Both the position numbers and the translations under genes were made by a program. A DNA stretch of 64,000 bases from Microbispora hainanensis. Lineage in GTDB: Bacteria; Actinomycetota; Actinomycetes; Streptosporangiales; Streptosporangiaceae. The stretch lies in the NCBI RefSeq assembly GCF_006874475.1, contig NZ_VIRM01000004.1, forward strand, positions 62,001 to 126,000. Direction: 5' to 3'. Below are positions 8,909-20,598 of this stretch, piece after piece (within the stretch, counting starts at the first letter, position 1; the number at the start of each line of letters is the position of its first letter). Below the pieces are notes generated by a model that did no database searches, was not told the DNA's origin, and saw only the letters and a list, made by a program, of their open reading frames with translations.

Positions 8909-9523
8909 TCACCCGCCGTCAATGGTGGAGAAGGGCTTCGCGTAGACGAAGGGCCCGCGCGGCGGCGGCACCGCTCGCTCGAACACCCGCACCTGGAAAT
9001 ACTCGCCCCACGCCGGGTCAGGCGCCGTCACGCCGTGCGACTCCGCGGGCTCGAAGCCGAAACGGGAGTAGTACGCGGGGCTGCCGAGCAGTCCGACCAG
9101 CGGCGTGCCGAGCGCCTCGGCCGCCCCGAGCACGGCGTGCACGAGCGCGGAGCCGACACCCCGCCGCTGGTGATCGGGGTGCACGGAAAGCGGCCCGAGC
9201 CCGAGCACGGGCACGGAGCCCACATGCGCCCTCGTGCAGACGACGTGACCCGCGATCCCGCCGCGCGGCGCCTTCTCCGGTGCCGGTGCCGGTGACGCTT
9301 CCGGTGCCGATGCGACGAGCGACAGCTCCGGCAGCCAGCCGGGGTCGGTGCGCAGCTCGTCGAGCAATGTCACCTCCATCGGCGTCACCTCGATCGGCGT
9401 CACCTCGATCGGCAGGCCTTCGGGACGGCCGGGGTTGCGGGCCGCTTCGTAGGGCGCGAAGGCGGCGGCGACGACCACGCGGACGGCGTCGATGTCGCCG
9501 GGGTTCTCCCGTCGGATCAGCAT
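8909..9523 (-). CDS. GNAT-family N-acetyltransferase
   Basis: This 204-residue protein carries a GCN5-related acetyltransferase domain. The acetyl-CoA pyrophosphate-binding segment is LSVHPDHQRRGVGSALV near residue 120, and the C-terminal part contains YYSRFGFEPAE. It is closest in style to the YhbS-like predicted N-acetyltransferases. Near residue 40 the protein holds a triplicated Ile/Glu/Val/Thr/Pro segment produced by a 15-bp tandem repeat. The ATG at 9523 starts right at LIRRENPGDIDAVR; an upstream in-frame ATG at 9559 is possible. The acceptor is unknown. The esterase gene follows within 22 bp. Confidence 0.87.
   Translation of the reverse strand: MLIRRENPGDIDAVRVVVAAAFAPYEAARNPGRPEGLPIEVTPIEVTPMEVTLLDELRTDPGWLPELSLVASAPEASPAPAPEKAPRGGIAGHVVCTRAHVGSVPVLGLGPLSVHPDHQRRGVGSALVHAVLGAAEALGTPLVGLLGSPAYYSRFGFEPAESHGVTAPDPAWGEYFQVRVFERAVPPPRGPFVYAKPFSTIDGG
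9369..9413 (-). repeat. Three tandem 15-bp units inside the GNAT gene
   Basis: GTCACCTC(C/G)ATCGGC occurs three times (9369-9383, 9384-9398, 9399-9413). The duplication is in frame and adds P-I-E-V-T-type repeats to the protein. Confidence 0.9.
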
Positions 9524-9928
9524 CCGCTCAGCGTCGCGCCCGCCCTCGCGATCCGGCAAGGGATTTATGGGCCGGCCCGGCAGCCGGACGGGTACGCGCC
9601 AAGCGCTGTTTTTGCACCATCAGCGCGAATCAGCCGCAAATCTCGCCATAAGTGACAATGTTGCGCTCTCGACTGTCCATATTTTCCTTTGTGCGTGAAT
9701 TGTCGAGGTTTTCGACGTCGCGGAAGCCCGGCGGGCTGCAGGCCGGCCGTGGTTGCGCGGCGGTCCGACTTGACCCGAATCCTGGGGGCCGAATACCTTC
9801 TCCTGAAACTTGCGGTTAACATTTGGAAAGTTTCGGTGGCGGTTCGCAGACACTGATCACCGTCTCGTCGTGGTCGTCCGGCCGCCCTTGATCCTCCTGC
9901 CGATGAGAGACCACAGAAAGGATCACCG
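9524..9928. promoter_or_regulatory. Intergenic region with GAAAGTTTC palindrome
   Basis: This 405-bp divergent gap contains no convincing gene; a 140-codon minus-strand frame lacks homology and codon bias. A GAAAGTTTC palindrome lies at 9826-9834 within GGAAAGTTTCGG, and a degenerate copy GAAACTTGC at 9805-9813. The same element recurs upstream of the xylanase and both PQQ dehydrogenases. Whether it controls the methyltransferase at 9929 is unknown. Confidence 0.5.
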
Positions 9929-10768
9929 ATGCCAGAGCCGACGGACCCCGAGCCGGTCGCCAGGCCCGTCCCGCGAATCAACACCAAGATTCCGCATCCG
10001 GCTCGGATATACGACTATCTGCTGGGCGGCAAGGACAACTACGCGGCGGACCGTGAGGCGGCCGAACACCTCCTGAAAGTGTCCCCGGGCACCCGCGAGG
10101 GCGTCCGAGCCCACCGCGCCTTCCTCCGCCGGGCGGTGCGTCATCTCGCCGCCGAGGCGGGGATGACGCAGTTCCTCGACATCGGCACGGGCATCCCCAC
10201 GCAGGGCAACACCCACGAGATCGCTCAGCAGGCCAACCCGGAGGCCCGGGTGGCGTACGTGGACAACGACCCCATCGTCCTGGTGCACGGCCGCGCCCTG
10301 CTGACAGGAAGCCCCATGGGGATGACCTCGGTGATCGAGGCGGACATGCGGCAGCCGCAGACGATCCTGTCCCACCCGGAGGTCCGGGCGGTGATCGACT
10401 TCGACCGTCCGGTGGCCGTCGTCCTGGCGGGCGTCCTGCACTTCGTGACCGACGAGGAGGACCCGTACGGCCTGGTCGAGGCATTCAAGGCCGCCGTGCC
10501 CCCGGGCAGCCGCCTGCTGCTGTCGCACATCACGCTCGACTTCGCCCCGCAGGTGCGCGAGGAGGAGTTCACCAAGCCCTACGACAACAGCACCGCGCCC
10601 ATGGTGCCCCGCACCCGAGACGAGGTGCTGCGGTTCTTCGAGGGCTGGAAGGTGGTGGATCCGGGCCTGGTCGAGGTGGTGCGCTGGCGGCCGGACGAGC
10701 ACGAGGACCGGGAGCGGATCCCCGGAGGTCACGCCTGGGCCTACGGCGCCCTCGCGGTCAAGCCCTGA
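9929..10768 (+). CDS. SAM-dependent methyltransferase, DUF574/Methyltransf_19 family
   Basis: This 279-residue paralog of the methyltransferase at 4708 shares the arrangement: RIYDYLLGGKDNYAADRE near residue 28, the SAM site FLDIGTGIPT near 83, and YVDNDPIVLVH near 109. AAAGGA precedes the ATG. Unlike the first copy it has no XRE/DUF397 gene beside it, and its upstream region carries the GAAAGTTTC palindrome found in the biomass-degradation genes. A strong hairpin terminator follows the gene. The acceptor substrate is unknown for the family. Confidence 0.9.
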   Translation: MPEPTDPEPVARPVPRINTKIPHPARIYDYLLGGKDNYAADREAAEHLLKVSPGTREGVRAHRAFLRRAVRHLAAEAGMTQFLDIGTGIPTQGNTHEIAQQANPEARVAYVDNDPIVLVHGRALLTGSPMGMTSVIEADMRQPQTILSHPEVRAVIDFDRPVAVVLAGVLHFVTDEEDPYGLVEAFKAAVPPGSRLLLSHITLDFAPQVREEEFTKPYDNSTAPMVPRTRDEVLRFFEGWKVVDPGLVEVVRWRPDEHEDRERIPGGHAWAYGALAVKP

Positions 10769-10802
10769 TCTCGGGCCGAGAGGGAAACGTACGGGAACAC
10801 AC

Positions 10803-10835
10803 ATGGCCTCCGGTGCGATGGGCACCGGAGGCCAT
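10803..10835. terminator. Strong hairpin terminator
   Basis: A 14-bp perfect stem, ATGGCCTCCGGTGC (10803-10816) pairing with GCACCGGAGGCCAT (10822-10835), encloses a GATGG loop. It lies after the methyltransferase and downstream of the convergent xylanase gene. Confidence 0.8.
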
Positions 10836-10998
10836 CCCCCTGCGAGCAGGGGTGACACGGGTCGTGGGAACGGCTCAGCACATGGAGCCGGCGGTCCGGG
10901 CGCCGCGGCGGCCTGTCGTGGCCGCCGCGGCGGTGGTCCCGGCTCCGGTCATCGCGCCTGGTGAGGGCGATGACCGGCCTGGCCGGACCCGTCGTGCT

Positions 10999-13150
<2,152 letters not shown>

Positions 13151-14449
13151 GTGAGCGTGGAAGTGTCCGTGGTGGTCCGCTATCGCAAGGCCGTGACGTA
13201 CGGCGTGAACGCGCTGCTCGGCGCGCTCGAGACCGCGAAGGCCGAGTGCGACCTGCGGCTCGGGACCACCCCGGAGGAGACCGCGGAGCACATCGCGGCC
13301 AGCCGCGCGGACCGCGTCCTGGTCCTGTGGTCGTTCTACTCGCCGGACGCGGAGGCGATGGCGGCCGAGCTGGCCACCGTACGGGCCCTCGCGGACGACC
13401 CCCGAGTCCTGCACATCGCCGGAGGGGTGCACGCCACCGCCGAGCCGCAGCAGGTCATCGACGCCGGCTGGGACCTCGCGGCGATCGGCGAGGGGGAGCC
13501 GACGATCGTCGCGCTGGTCGAGGCGCTGCGCGCGGACCTGCCGCCCACCGGCGTGCCCGGTCTGGCGGTGCGCGACGGCGACGGTGTGGCGCTGCGTACG
13601 CCACCGGCCCCGCAGTCACCGCTGGACGCCTTCCCGTCCTTCCCCGACCGGCGCCGCCACTTCGGGCCCATCGAGATCACGAGGGGTTGCGCCTACACGT
13701 GCCGTTTCTGCCAGACGCCCTTCATGTTCGGCGGCAGGTTCCGGCACCGCGGCGTGGACAGCGTGCGCGAGCACGTCCGCAGGATGGCCGCCCACGGCCT
13801 GCGCGACGTCCGTTTCATCACCCCCACCTCCCTCTCGTACGGCACCCAGGGGCCGGAGCCGGCCCTGGACGCCGTGGAGGAACTGCTGGCGGGCGTGAAA
13901 GAGGAACTGCCGGCGAACGGGCGGGTGTTCTTCGGCAGCTTCCCCTCCGAGATCCGTCCGGAGCACGTGACGCCGGAGGCGATGCGGCTGCTCAAGCGTT
14001 ACGTGGCCAACGACAACATCATCATCGGCGCGCAGTCGGGCTCCGACCGCGTGCTGGCCGCGGCAGGCCGCGGTCACGGCAGCGCGCCGGTGCGCGACGC
14101 CGTGCGGATCGCCGTGGAACACGGCTTCCGCCCGAACGTCGACTTCATCTTCGGACTGCCCGGCGAGTCGTCCGAAGACCAGGACGCGTCCCTGCGGCTC
14201 GCCGCCGACCTCGCCGATCTCGGGGCGCGCATCCACACCCACACGTTCATGCCGCTGCCCGGCACACCGTGGCGGGACGCCGAGCCCGCGTTCATCCCGC
14301 TGGCCACGATGCGTGAGCTGGACCGGCTCGCGCAGCGCGGCGACGCCTACGGGCACTGGCGCAAGCAGGCCGAGCACGCGGCGCGGCTGGCCGAGACGGC
14401 CAAGGCCTACCCGCGCCGGGCGCGGCGCCGCCGCACCACCGACGGCTGA
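13151..14449 (+). CDS. B12-binding-domain/radical SAM protein (MJ_1487/TIGR04013-like)
   Basis: This 432-residue protein combines an N-terminal cobalamin-binding-like domain (residues 1-150; VLVLWSFYSPDA, HIAGGVHATAEP) with a radical SAM barrel. The [4Fe-4S] motif is CX3CX2C in RGCAYTCRFCQ near residue 182, followed by HemN/B12-type features such as GAQSGSDRVL and FIFGLPGESSEDQ. The layout matches the MJ_1487-type family best known from archaea, whose function is undetermined. The start is a GTG with a weak ribosome site, about 130 bp after the lac-operator-like palindrome. The convergent terminator lies immediately downstream. No partner gene reveals its substrate. Confidence 0.85.
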   Translation: MSVEVSVVVRYRKAVTYGVNALLGALETAKAECDLRLGTTPEETAEHIAASRADRVLVLWSFYSPDAEAMAAELATVRALADDPRVLHIAGGVHATAEPQQVIDAGWDLAAIGEGEPTIVALVEALRADLPPTGVPGLAVRDGDGVALRTPPAPQSPLDAFPSFPDRRRHFGPIEITRGCAYTCRFCQTPFMFGGRFRHRGVDSVREHVRRMAAHGLRDVRFITPTSLSYGTQGPEPALDAVEELLAGVKEELPANGRVFFGSFPSEIRPEHVTPEAMRLLKRYVANDNIIIGAQSGSDRVLAAAGRGHGSAPVRDAVRIAVEHGFRPNVDFIFGLPGESSEDQDASLRLAADLADLGARIHTHTFMPLPGTPWRDAEPAFIPLATMRELDRLAQRGDAYGHWRKQAEHAARLAETAKAYPRRARRRRTTDG

Positions 14450-14460
14450 GAGACCCTGAA

Positions 14461-14502
14461 CCCCCGCCCGCCGGGCCGTTGCCGGGCCCCGGCGAGCGGG
14501 GG
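14461..14502. terminator. Bidirectional hairpin terminator
   Basis: A 15-bp stem with one mismatch (14461-14475 with 14488-14502) lies between the convergent radical SAM and aldo/keto reductase genes. Confidence 0.7.
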
Positions 14503-14523
14503 CCTCGATCAGGGGTCGCGTGC

Positions 14524-15498
<975 letters not shown>

Positions 15499-15587
15499 GA
15501 CAGCACCCTATTTGCCCCATCACCGCCCCCACGGGTCGGCCCGGCCCGTCCTCGAGGTCGTGACGGGCTCCGCTAGCGTGCGGGGCT

Positions 15588-15965
15588 GTGACGGAGAACG
15601 TGTACGTGGGGAACGCGCATCTGGACGGACCCGCCGACCGCGGGTGGCTGCTGGGGCACTTCAAGCCCGCAGGCGATGTGCGGCACAGCGACGAGGTCGA
15701 GATCAAGTGGTGCGCGCATCCCCAGGGTGACCGGCGGGCGGAATGGGTCACCGGCGAGCGGCGCACCGCGCTCCTCGTGCTGATCAGCGGCCGTTTCCGC
15801 GTCGAGTTGCCCGGGCGGAGCGTGGTGCTGGAGAAACAGGGTGACTACGTGGTGTGGGGCCACGGGGTGGATCACTCCTGGTATGCCGAGGAGGAGTCGG
15901 TGGTGCTCACCGTCCGGTGGCCGTCGATTCCGGGGTACGCGGTCTCGGGCGCGGACCCCGAGTAG
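15588..15965 (+). CDS. Cupin-like small protein
   Basis: This 125-residue protein has a compact beta-rich sequence with a probable cupin fold (HSDEVEIKWCAHPQGDRR near residue 36, LLVLISGRFRVELPG near 65, WGHGVDHSWYAEE near 93). Histidines in the last motif could bind a metal, but the canonical first cupin motif is incomplete. Related actinomycete proteins are often labelled signal peptidase I, although no peptidase motif is present. The GTG start follows a short gap after the divergent aldo/keto reductase. Function is unknown. Confidence 0.75.
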   Translation: MTENVYVGNAHLDGPADRGWLLGHFKPAGDVRHSDEVEIKWCAHPQGDRRAEWVTGERRTALLVLISGRFRVELPGRSVVLEKQGDYVVWGHGVDHSWYAEEESVVLTVRWPSIPGYAVSGADPE

Positions 15966-16034
15966 CGCCGGCACGACGTTTTGCCGGTTCCGCCGTTGAT
16001 GGAATCTGCGGAGCCGTCTCTAGAATCTTGTTCC

Positions 16035-16832
16035 ATGGCGATGTACGTCCCCCTCGGTCAGGGCCGATATCAGGCGACGGAGCACACCCAGGGACCGTGG
16101 GATCCGCGGCAGCAGCACATGGGACCCGTCACCGCGCTGCTGGTGCACGAGCTCGGCCGCGTCCCCGGCCGTGTTCCCGGCCGTGTTCCCGGCCATTTCC
16201 CGGGCCTGCCTCTGGCCCGGCTGGCGGTGGACGTGTTCGCCCCCGTCCCCGTGGCGGAGGTGGAGGTGCGCACCGACCTGATCAGGGACGGCAGGCGCGT
16301 GCAGTGCCTGGGCGCGTCCGTCACCTCCGGCGGGCGTGAGCTGGTGAGGGCGACCGCGTGGCGCATCAGGGAGGCCGGTAGCCCGGCGAGCGGGGCCGCG
16401 CCGCCGCCCGCGCCGGTCCCGCCACCGGCGCCGGCCGACGCGGAGTCGTGGATCGCGCGGGGCTTCGGCTATGGCAGGGCCACGGACTGGCGGTTCGTCA
16501 AGGGCTCCCCCGACGAGGCCGGGCCCGCGGTCGCGTGGGGCAGGGCGCGGGTGCCGCTCGTCGACGGCGCGGAGATCACGCCGCTGGAACGGCTCGCGAT
16601 GTTCGCCGACAGCGGCAACGGCATCAGCGGTGTCCTGGACTTCGACGCCTACCTGTTCGCCAACGTGGACCTCACCATCTCGCTCTTCCGCGCCCCGGAG
16701 GGGGAGTGGATCTGCCTCGACGCGGCCACGACGATCGGTCCGCGCGGCCGCGGCCTCACCCGCACCACACTGTTCGACCAGTCCGGCGAGGTCGGCACGG
16801 CCACGCAGACACTGTTCGTCGGGCCACGCTGA
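16035..16832 (+). CDS. Thioesterase-family protein (double hotdog, acyl-CoA thioesterase-like)
   Basis: This 265-residue protein resembles actinomycete acyl-CoA thioesterase-family proteins with two hotdog folds. The N-terminal half (QATEHTQGPWDPRQQHMGPV) resembles the TesB-like entry, and the C-terminal half contains ISGVLDFDAYLFANVDLTISL and WICLDAATTIGPRGRG. It probably hydrolyses an acyl-CoA; the substrate is unknown. Residues 38-52 are a V-P-G-R repeat made by four 12-bp tandem units, a recent expansion in a loop. The ATG at 16035 starts at the homologous region. The gene converges on the PQQ dehydrogenase with only 12 bp between. Confidence 0.82.
   Translation: MAMYVPLGQGRYQATEHTQGPWDPRQQHMGPVTALLVHELGRVPGRVPGRVPGHFPGLPLARLAVDVFAPVPVAEVEVRTDLIRDGRRVQCLGASVTSGGRELVRATAWRIREAGSPASGAAPPPAPVPPPAPADAESWIARGFGYGRATDWRFVKGSPDEAGPAVAWGRARVPLVDGAEITPLERLAMFADSGNGISGVLDFDAYLFANVDLTISLFRAPEGEWICLDAATTIGPRGRGLTRTTLFDQSGEVGTATQTLFVGPR
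16155..16202 (+). repeat. Four tandem 12-bp units inside the thioesterase gene
   Basis: Units at 16155, 16167, 16179 and 16191 are of the form GGCCGTGTTCCC, the last one diverged. They encode repeated R-V-P-G. Confidence 0.9.
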
Positions 16833-16844
16833 TTCAGGCGGACG

Positions 16845-18317
16845 TCACGACGCCGTGCAGGTGACGGGCGACGGCGTTCCGTTGGCGCCGCCGGACCAGC
16901 TTCCGGTGAAGCCGGCCGTCGTGGACGCGCCCGGCGCGAGTGAGCCGTTCCAGGACTCGTTGGTGACGGTCACCGTGGATCCCGACTGCGTGTAGCGGCC
17001 GCCCCAGAGCTGGGTGATGCGCTGGCCGTTGGGGAAGGTGAAGGTGACGCTCCAGGAGGAGATGGGCGTGCTCCCCGAATTGCGCACCGTCAGCCCGCCC
17101 TGGAAGCCGCCCGGCCACTGGTTGGAGATCTCGTACGCCGCCGAGCATGCGCGCCCACCCGCCGACGGCGAGGCGCTGGGGGAGACGGTCGGGCTGGGGG
17201 AGACCGTGGGGCTGGGCGACGCCGAAGGGCTGGGCGACGACCCGCCCGCGGGCGGCACGCGGATGATGCGGTCGTCGTCGCCGGTGGGTGTCCCTCTGCC
17301 GTCGCGGTTGCTCGTCGCCACCCAGAGCCAGCCGTCCGGGCCGACGGCCGCGATCCGCAGCCGTCCGTACGTCCCCTGGAACTCGGCCGCCGCGTTGCCC
17401 GTTCTGCTGCCGGCGCTGACCGGCACGGTCCACAACCGTCTGCCGCCCAGCGCCGCGGCGAAGAGCGTGCTGTTGGCGTACGCGAGACCGCTCGGCGAGG
17501 ACTCGGAGGTGCTCCAGGTCTGGATGGGATCGGTGAAGCGCGAGTCGCTGCACATGCCCTCGCAGGTCGGCCAGCCGTAGTTGCGGCCCGGCTGGATGTA
17601 GTTGATCTCGTCCCAGGTGTTCTGGCCGAACTCCGAGGCGTACAGCCGGCCGCTCTCGTCCCAGGCGATACCCTGGACGTTGCGGTGACCATAGCTGTAC
17701 ACGCGTGAGCCGGAGAACGGGTTGTCCGGGGGGACCGTGCCGTCGGGCCGCATCCGCAGGATCTTGCCGCCCGGGCTGTTCAGGTTCTGGGCGTTGGCGG
17801 AGGTGCCGGCGTCTCCCGTGGTCACGTACAGCATGCCGTCCGGGCCGAAGGCGATGCGTCCGCCGTTGTGGAACTGGGCGCGGGGGATGCCGGAGAGGAT
17901 CACCTGCTGGGTCTGCGGGGCGTTGAGGCGGAACCGGACCACCCGGTTGTCGGACGCGGAGCTGAAGTAGGCGTAGACCCACTGGTCCTGGACGTAGGTG
18001 GGGGAGACCGCGATGCCCAGCAGCCCGCCCTCGCCCTGCGGCGCCACATTCGGGACGGTGGCCACGCGCGTGGGCGCCGATCCGGGACTCACCTGGGCGA
18101 TGGCGGCGGTGTCGCGTTCGGAGACGAGGGCGCTGCCGTCAGGAAGGAAGGCGATGCCCCAGGGGACCTGCAGCCCGGTGGTCGCGACCTGCGCGCGAGC
18201 GAAGTCGAACCCGCCGGTCGCCGCGCTCGTGGGGAGCGGCTGGGTCACGACGAGTGCGGCGGCGGCGGTGACGGCGCTGAGGGTGGTCGCGACCGCCGCG
18301 GCGAGACGCTTGGGCAT
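16845..18317 (-). CDS. Secreted PQQ-dependent sugar dehydrogenase with C-terminal CBM2
   Basis: This 490-residue secreted protein has a signal peptide (residues 1-33, ending SAA). A glucose/sorbosone dehydrogenase beta-propeller follows (PF07995; PWGIAFLPDGSALVSERD near residue 55, [16 protein letters not shown] near 155, YSYGHRNVQGIAWD near 205, GRNYGWPTCEG near 250). After an SPSPT linker comes a CBM2 (residues 390-490) with bounding cysteines and three surface tryptophans: NQWPGGF, QLWGGRYTQ and ESWNGSL. CBM2 normally binds cellulose or xylan. The enzyme would oxidise sugars at the polysaccharide surface and could supply electrons to other oxidases; that role is inference. A tandem paralog lies upstream. 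GGAG precedes the ATG. GAAAATTTC and GAAAGTTTT boxes lie about 180-205 bp upstream. Confidence 0.92.
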   Translation of the reverse strand: MPKRLAAAVATTLSAVTAAAALVVTQPLPTSAATGGFDFARAQVATTGLQVPWGIAFLPDGSALVSERDTAAIAQVSPGSAPTRVATVPNVAPQGEGGLLGIAVSPTYVQDQWVYAYFSSASDNRVVRFRLNAPQTQQVILSGIPRAQFHNGGRIAFGPDGMLYVTTGDAGTSANAQNLNSPGGKILRMRPDGTVPPDNPFSGSRVYSYGHRNVQGIAWDESGRLYASEFGQNTWDEINYIQPGRNYGWPTCEGMCSDSRFTDPIQTWSTSESSPSGLAYANSTLFAAALGGRRLWTVPVSAGSRTGNAAAEFQGTYGRLRIAAVGPDGWLWVATSNRDGRGTPTGDDDRIIRVPPAGGSSPSPSASPSPTVSPSPTVSPSASPSAGGRACSAAYEISNQWPGGFQGGLTVRNSGSTPISSWSVTFTFPNGQRITQLWGGRYTQSGSTVTVTNESWNGSLAPGASTTAGFTGSWSGGANGTPSPVTCTAS

Positions 18318-18494
18318 CAGGGGCTCCAGGTCAGACGTCGGGATCCGGCTCGTGCCTCATCGAACGCGTCGGCCGGGCCCCGTGCAATCACCGTGCGGCG
18401 AACGGGGCGATCGTTTGCACGCCGCGGTCTCGCCGTTTCCCCGTGACCAGGGAGTTGTGGGTGCAGCACGCATCGGCACGGCGGTCAGGGCCGG

Positions 18495-18522
18495 GAAAAT
18501 TTCATGGATCACGAAAGTTTTC
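18495..18522. promoter_or_regulatory. Paired GAAA-N-TTTC-type palindromes upstream of the first PQQ dehydrogenase
   Basis: GAAAATTTC at 18495-18503 is a perfect GAAA-N-TTTC palindrome, and GAAAGTTTTC at 18513-18522 is a near copy. They lie in the 277-bp gap between the two dehydrogenase genes and match the boxes upstream of the xylanase. Confidence 0.55.
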
Positions 18523-18553
18523 ACGCAGCTCTGCCGCCACGGCGACCGTGTGC

Positions 18554-18584
18554 GCGTGTGCGGCCCGTTCGGGCCCGCACACGC
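18554..18584. terminator. Hairpin terminator of the second PQQ dehydrogenase gene
   Basis: Stem 18554-18567 pairs with 18570-18584 around a TT loop with one bulged base. It lies 11 bp after the stop codon of the gene at 18595. Confidence 0.7.
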
Positions 18585-18594
18585 GTACGTCTCG

Positions 18595-20361
18595 TCAGGC
18601 GGCCGTGCAGGTGACCACCGGCACCTCGACGTTGCCACCGGCCCAGCCGATCGCGAACGACGTCGTCACCGCCGCGCCCGGCGGCAGCAGGCCGTTCGAG
18701 GCGAACGTCGCCGTGCCTCCCCGCGGGATGTAGCCGTTCCCCGCTTGCACGTAGGTCAGGCCGTTGGGGACCGTGAAGGTGACGGTCCACGAGGAGATGG
18801 GCAGCGTTCCCGTGTTCCGCACCGTCAGCTCGCCCCGGGAGGCCGCCACCCACGAGAGGATGAAACGGAGGGTCGCCTCGCACGAGCGTGTACCCGAGGC
18901 ACTGGGCGACGGGCTCGGAGACGGTGAGGGACTGGGAGACGGTGAGGGACTGGGAGACGGCGACGGGCTGGGCGTTGGTGAGGGGCAGGGCGAGGCGCTT
19001 GGCGACGGGGTCGGGGAGTCCGATGGTGACGGACTGGGCGTCGGCGATGGAGACGGCGACGGAGACGGCGACGGAGACGGCGACGGCGACGGGCTGAACG
19101 ACGCGGACGGGCTCGGCGACGGGGACGCCGAGGGGCTGGGAGTCGGCGACGGGCTGGGGGACTCCTCCGGAGAAGGAGCAGGCGAGGGAGTAGGCGAGGG
19201 GCACGGCCCGGCGCCGCCGGACGGCAAGGGCGACGGTGACAGCGGCGGCCCGGCCGACGGCGACGGGCTCGACGGTGGCCACGTGCCGCCGACGGGCGGG
19301 ATCCGGATGATCCGGTCGTCGCCGGAGACAGGGGTCCCGCCGCTGTCGTAGTTGCTCGTCGTCACCCAGAGCCAGCCGTCCGGGCCGAGGGCCACGGTGC
19401 GCAGCCGTCCGTACGTCCCCTGCAGCTCGGCCACCGGGGTGCCCACGATGCCGCCCGCGACCGGCACCGCCCACACCCGCGTGCCGCGCAGGGCCGCGGC
19501 GAAGAGCGTCCCGTTGGCGTACGCGAGGCCGCTGGGCGACGCCTCGGCCGGGTGCCAGGTGACGAGTGGTTCGCGCACGCGTGCGTCGCCGCACATGCCC
19601 TCGCAGACCGGCCAGCCGTAGTTGCCTCCCGGGACGATGGCGTTGAGCTCGTCCCAGGCATCGGCGCCGAACTCCGTGGCGTACAGCCGGCCGCCCGTGT
19701 CCCAGGCGAGGCCCTGCACGTTGCGGTGGCCCAAGCTGTAGACGGGCGAGCCGGAGAACGGGTTGTCCGGCGGGACCGAGCCGTCGGGCCTTATGCGCAG
19801 GATCTTCCCGGCCAGGCTGCCCGGGTTCTGCGCGTTGCCGGGGTTTCCGGCGTCGCCGGTGGAGACGTACAGCATGCCGTCGGGGCCGAACGCGATCCGC
19901 CCGCCGTTGCCGGACAGGCCGCGGGGAATGGCGGCGAGGACGACCTGCTGCGAGTTCGGGGAGCTCCAGTGGAACCGGACCACGCGGTTGTCGGAGGCGG
20001 TGGAGAAGTAGACGTAGACCAGCTGGTCCTGCGTGAAGGTGGGGGACAGGGCGATGCCGAGCAGGCCGCCGTCGCCCGCCGGGTAGACGTTCCGGATGGT
20101 GGTCACCAGTGAGGGGGTGTATCCCGGATACACCCGCCAGATCTGCGCCGTGGTGCGTTCGGTGACGAGGGCGCTGCGGTCGGGCAGGAAGGCCAGCCCC
20201 CACGGGGACCGCAGCCCCGCGACGGCGACCTGCGCCCTGGTGAAGTCGAATCCGCCGGTGACCGCGGCGCCCGCGGGGGCCGGCCGGGTCACGACGAGCG
20301 CGGCGGCGGCGGTCACGGCGCAGAGGACGGCCGCGAGCGCCGCGGACAGACGCTTGGGCAT
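18595..20361 (-). CDS. Secreted PQQ-dependent sugar dehydrogenase with long Pro/Ser linker and degenerate CBM2
   Basis: This 588-residue paralog of the dehydrogenase at 16845 has a signal peptide (residues 1-33) and the same beta-propeller ([59 protein letters not shown]). The linker is expanded to more than 100 residues of P-S/S-P repeats, and a CBM2-like domain follows. The CBM2 keeps its cysteines and core ([15 protein letters not shown]) but lacks two of the three surface tryptophans seen in the paralog, at the positions reading YVQAGNGYI and ASNGLLP. Cellulose binding may therefore be weak or altered. GGGAGC lies before the ATG. A GAAACTTTC box lies about 140 bp upstream of the start. 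Confidence 0.9.
   Translation of the reverse strand: MPKRLSAALAAVLCAVTAAAALVVTRPAPAGAAVTGGFDFTRAQVAVAGLRSPWGLAFLPDRSALVTERTTAQIWRVYPGYTPSLVTTIRNVYPAGDGGLLGIALSPTFTQDQLVYVYFSTASDNRVVRFHWSSPNSQQVVLAAIPRGLSGNGGRIAFGPDGMLYVSTGDAGNPGNAQNPGSLAGKILRIRPDGSVPPDNPFSGSPVYSLGHRNVQGLAWDTGGRLYATEFGADAWDELNAIVPGGNYGWPVCEGMCGDARVREPLVTWHPAEASPSGLAYANGTLFAAALRGTRVWAVPVAGGIVGTPVAELQGTYGRLRTVALGPDGWLWVTTSNYDSGGTPVSGDDRIIRIPPVGGTWPPSSPSPSAGPPLSPSPLPSGGAGPCPSPTPSPAPSPEESPSPSPTPSPSASPSPSPSASFSPSPSPSPSPSPSPSPSPTPSPSPSDSPTPSPSASPCPSPTPSPSPSPSPSPSPSPSPSPSPSPSASGTRSCEATLRFILSWVAASRGELTVRNTGTLPISSWTVTFTVPNGLTYVQAGNGYIPRGGTATFASNGLLPPGAAVTTSFAIGWAGGNVEVPVVTCTAA
18897..19210 (-). repeat. Low-complexity Pro/Ser linker-coding repeats
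   Basis: This roughly 310-bp stretch is built of 6-bp and 18-bp variants of GACGG(C/T)GA(C/G) on the plus strand and encodes the Ser/Pro linker of the second dehydrogenase. It is prone to slippage. Confidence 0.9.
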
Positions 20362-20499
20362 CACGTGCTCCCGGGGAGGGTACGGGGTCCGCATGTCGGC
20401 TCGTCAACCAGCGAAGGCGTTCGCCGCGCCCGTGGCAATCGTCCTGCGCGGGCCCGTGCGCCGGCCTGCGCGTTCGTCCGCCGCCGGGGCCCGGGCGAG

Positions 20500-20508
20500 G
20501 AAACTTTC
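20500..20508. promoter_or_regulatory. GAAACTTTC palindrome upstream of the second PQQ dehydrogenase
   Basis: This perfect GAAA-N-TTTC element lies about 140 bp before the start of the dehydrogenase at 20361 and about 90 bp before the divergent GNAT gene. It matches the xylanase boxes. Confidence 0.5.
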
Positions 20509-20598
20509 AGGCCTCGCGGCGGTGACGGCGACGGTCTGCCAGGCGCCGCCAATTGAGCGGCAAGCCGCTCACAAGTCCCGATGCGTAGAAAGAGCGGT

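Noticed and set aside
9565-9987. A minus-strand frame of 140 codons in the gap before the methyltransferase
   Set aside because: It overlaps the methyltransferase start, lacks a ribosome site and typical third-position GC, and matches no family I recognise.
18897-19210. Regular short repeats suggestive of a CRISPR-like or minisatellite array
   Set aside because: They encode the Ser/Pro linker of a secreted enzyme in frame, and there are no spacers.
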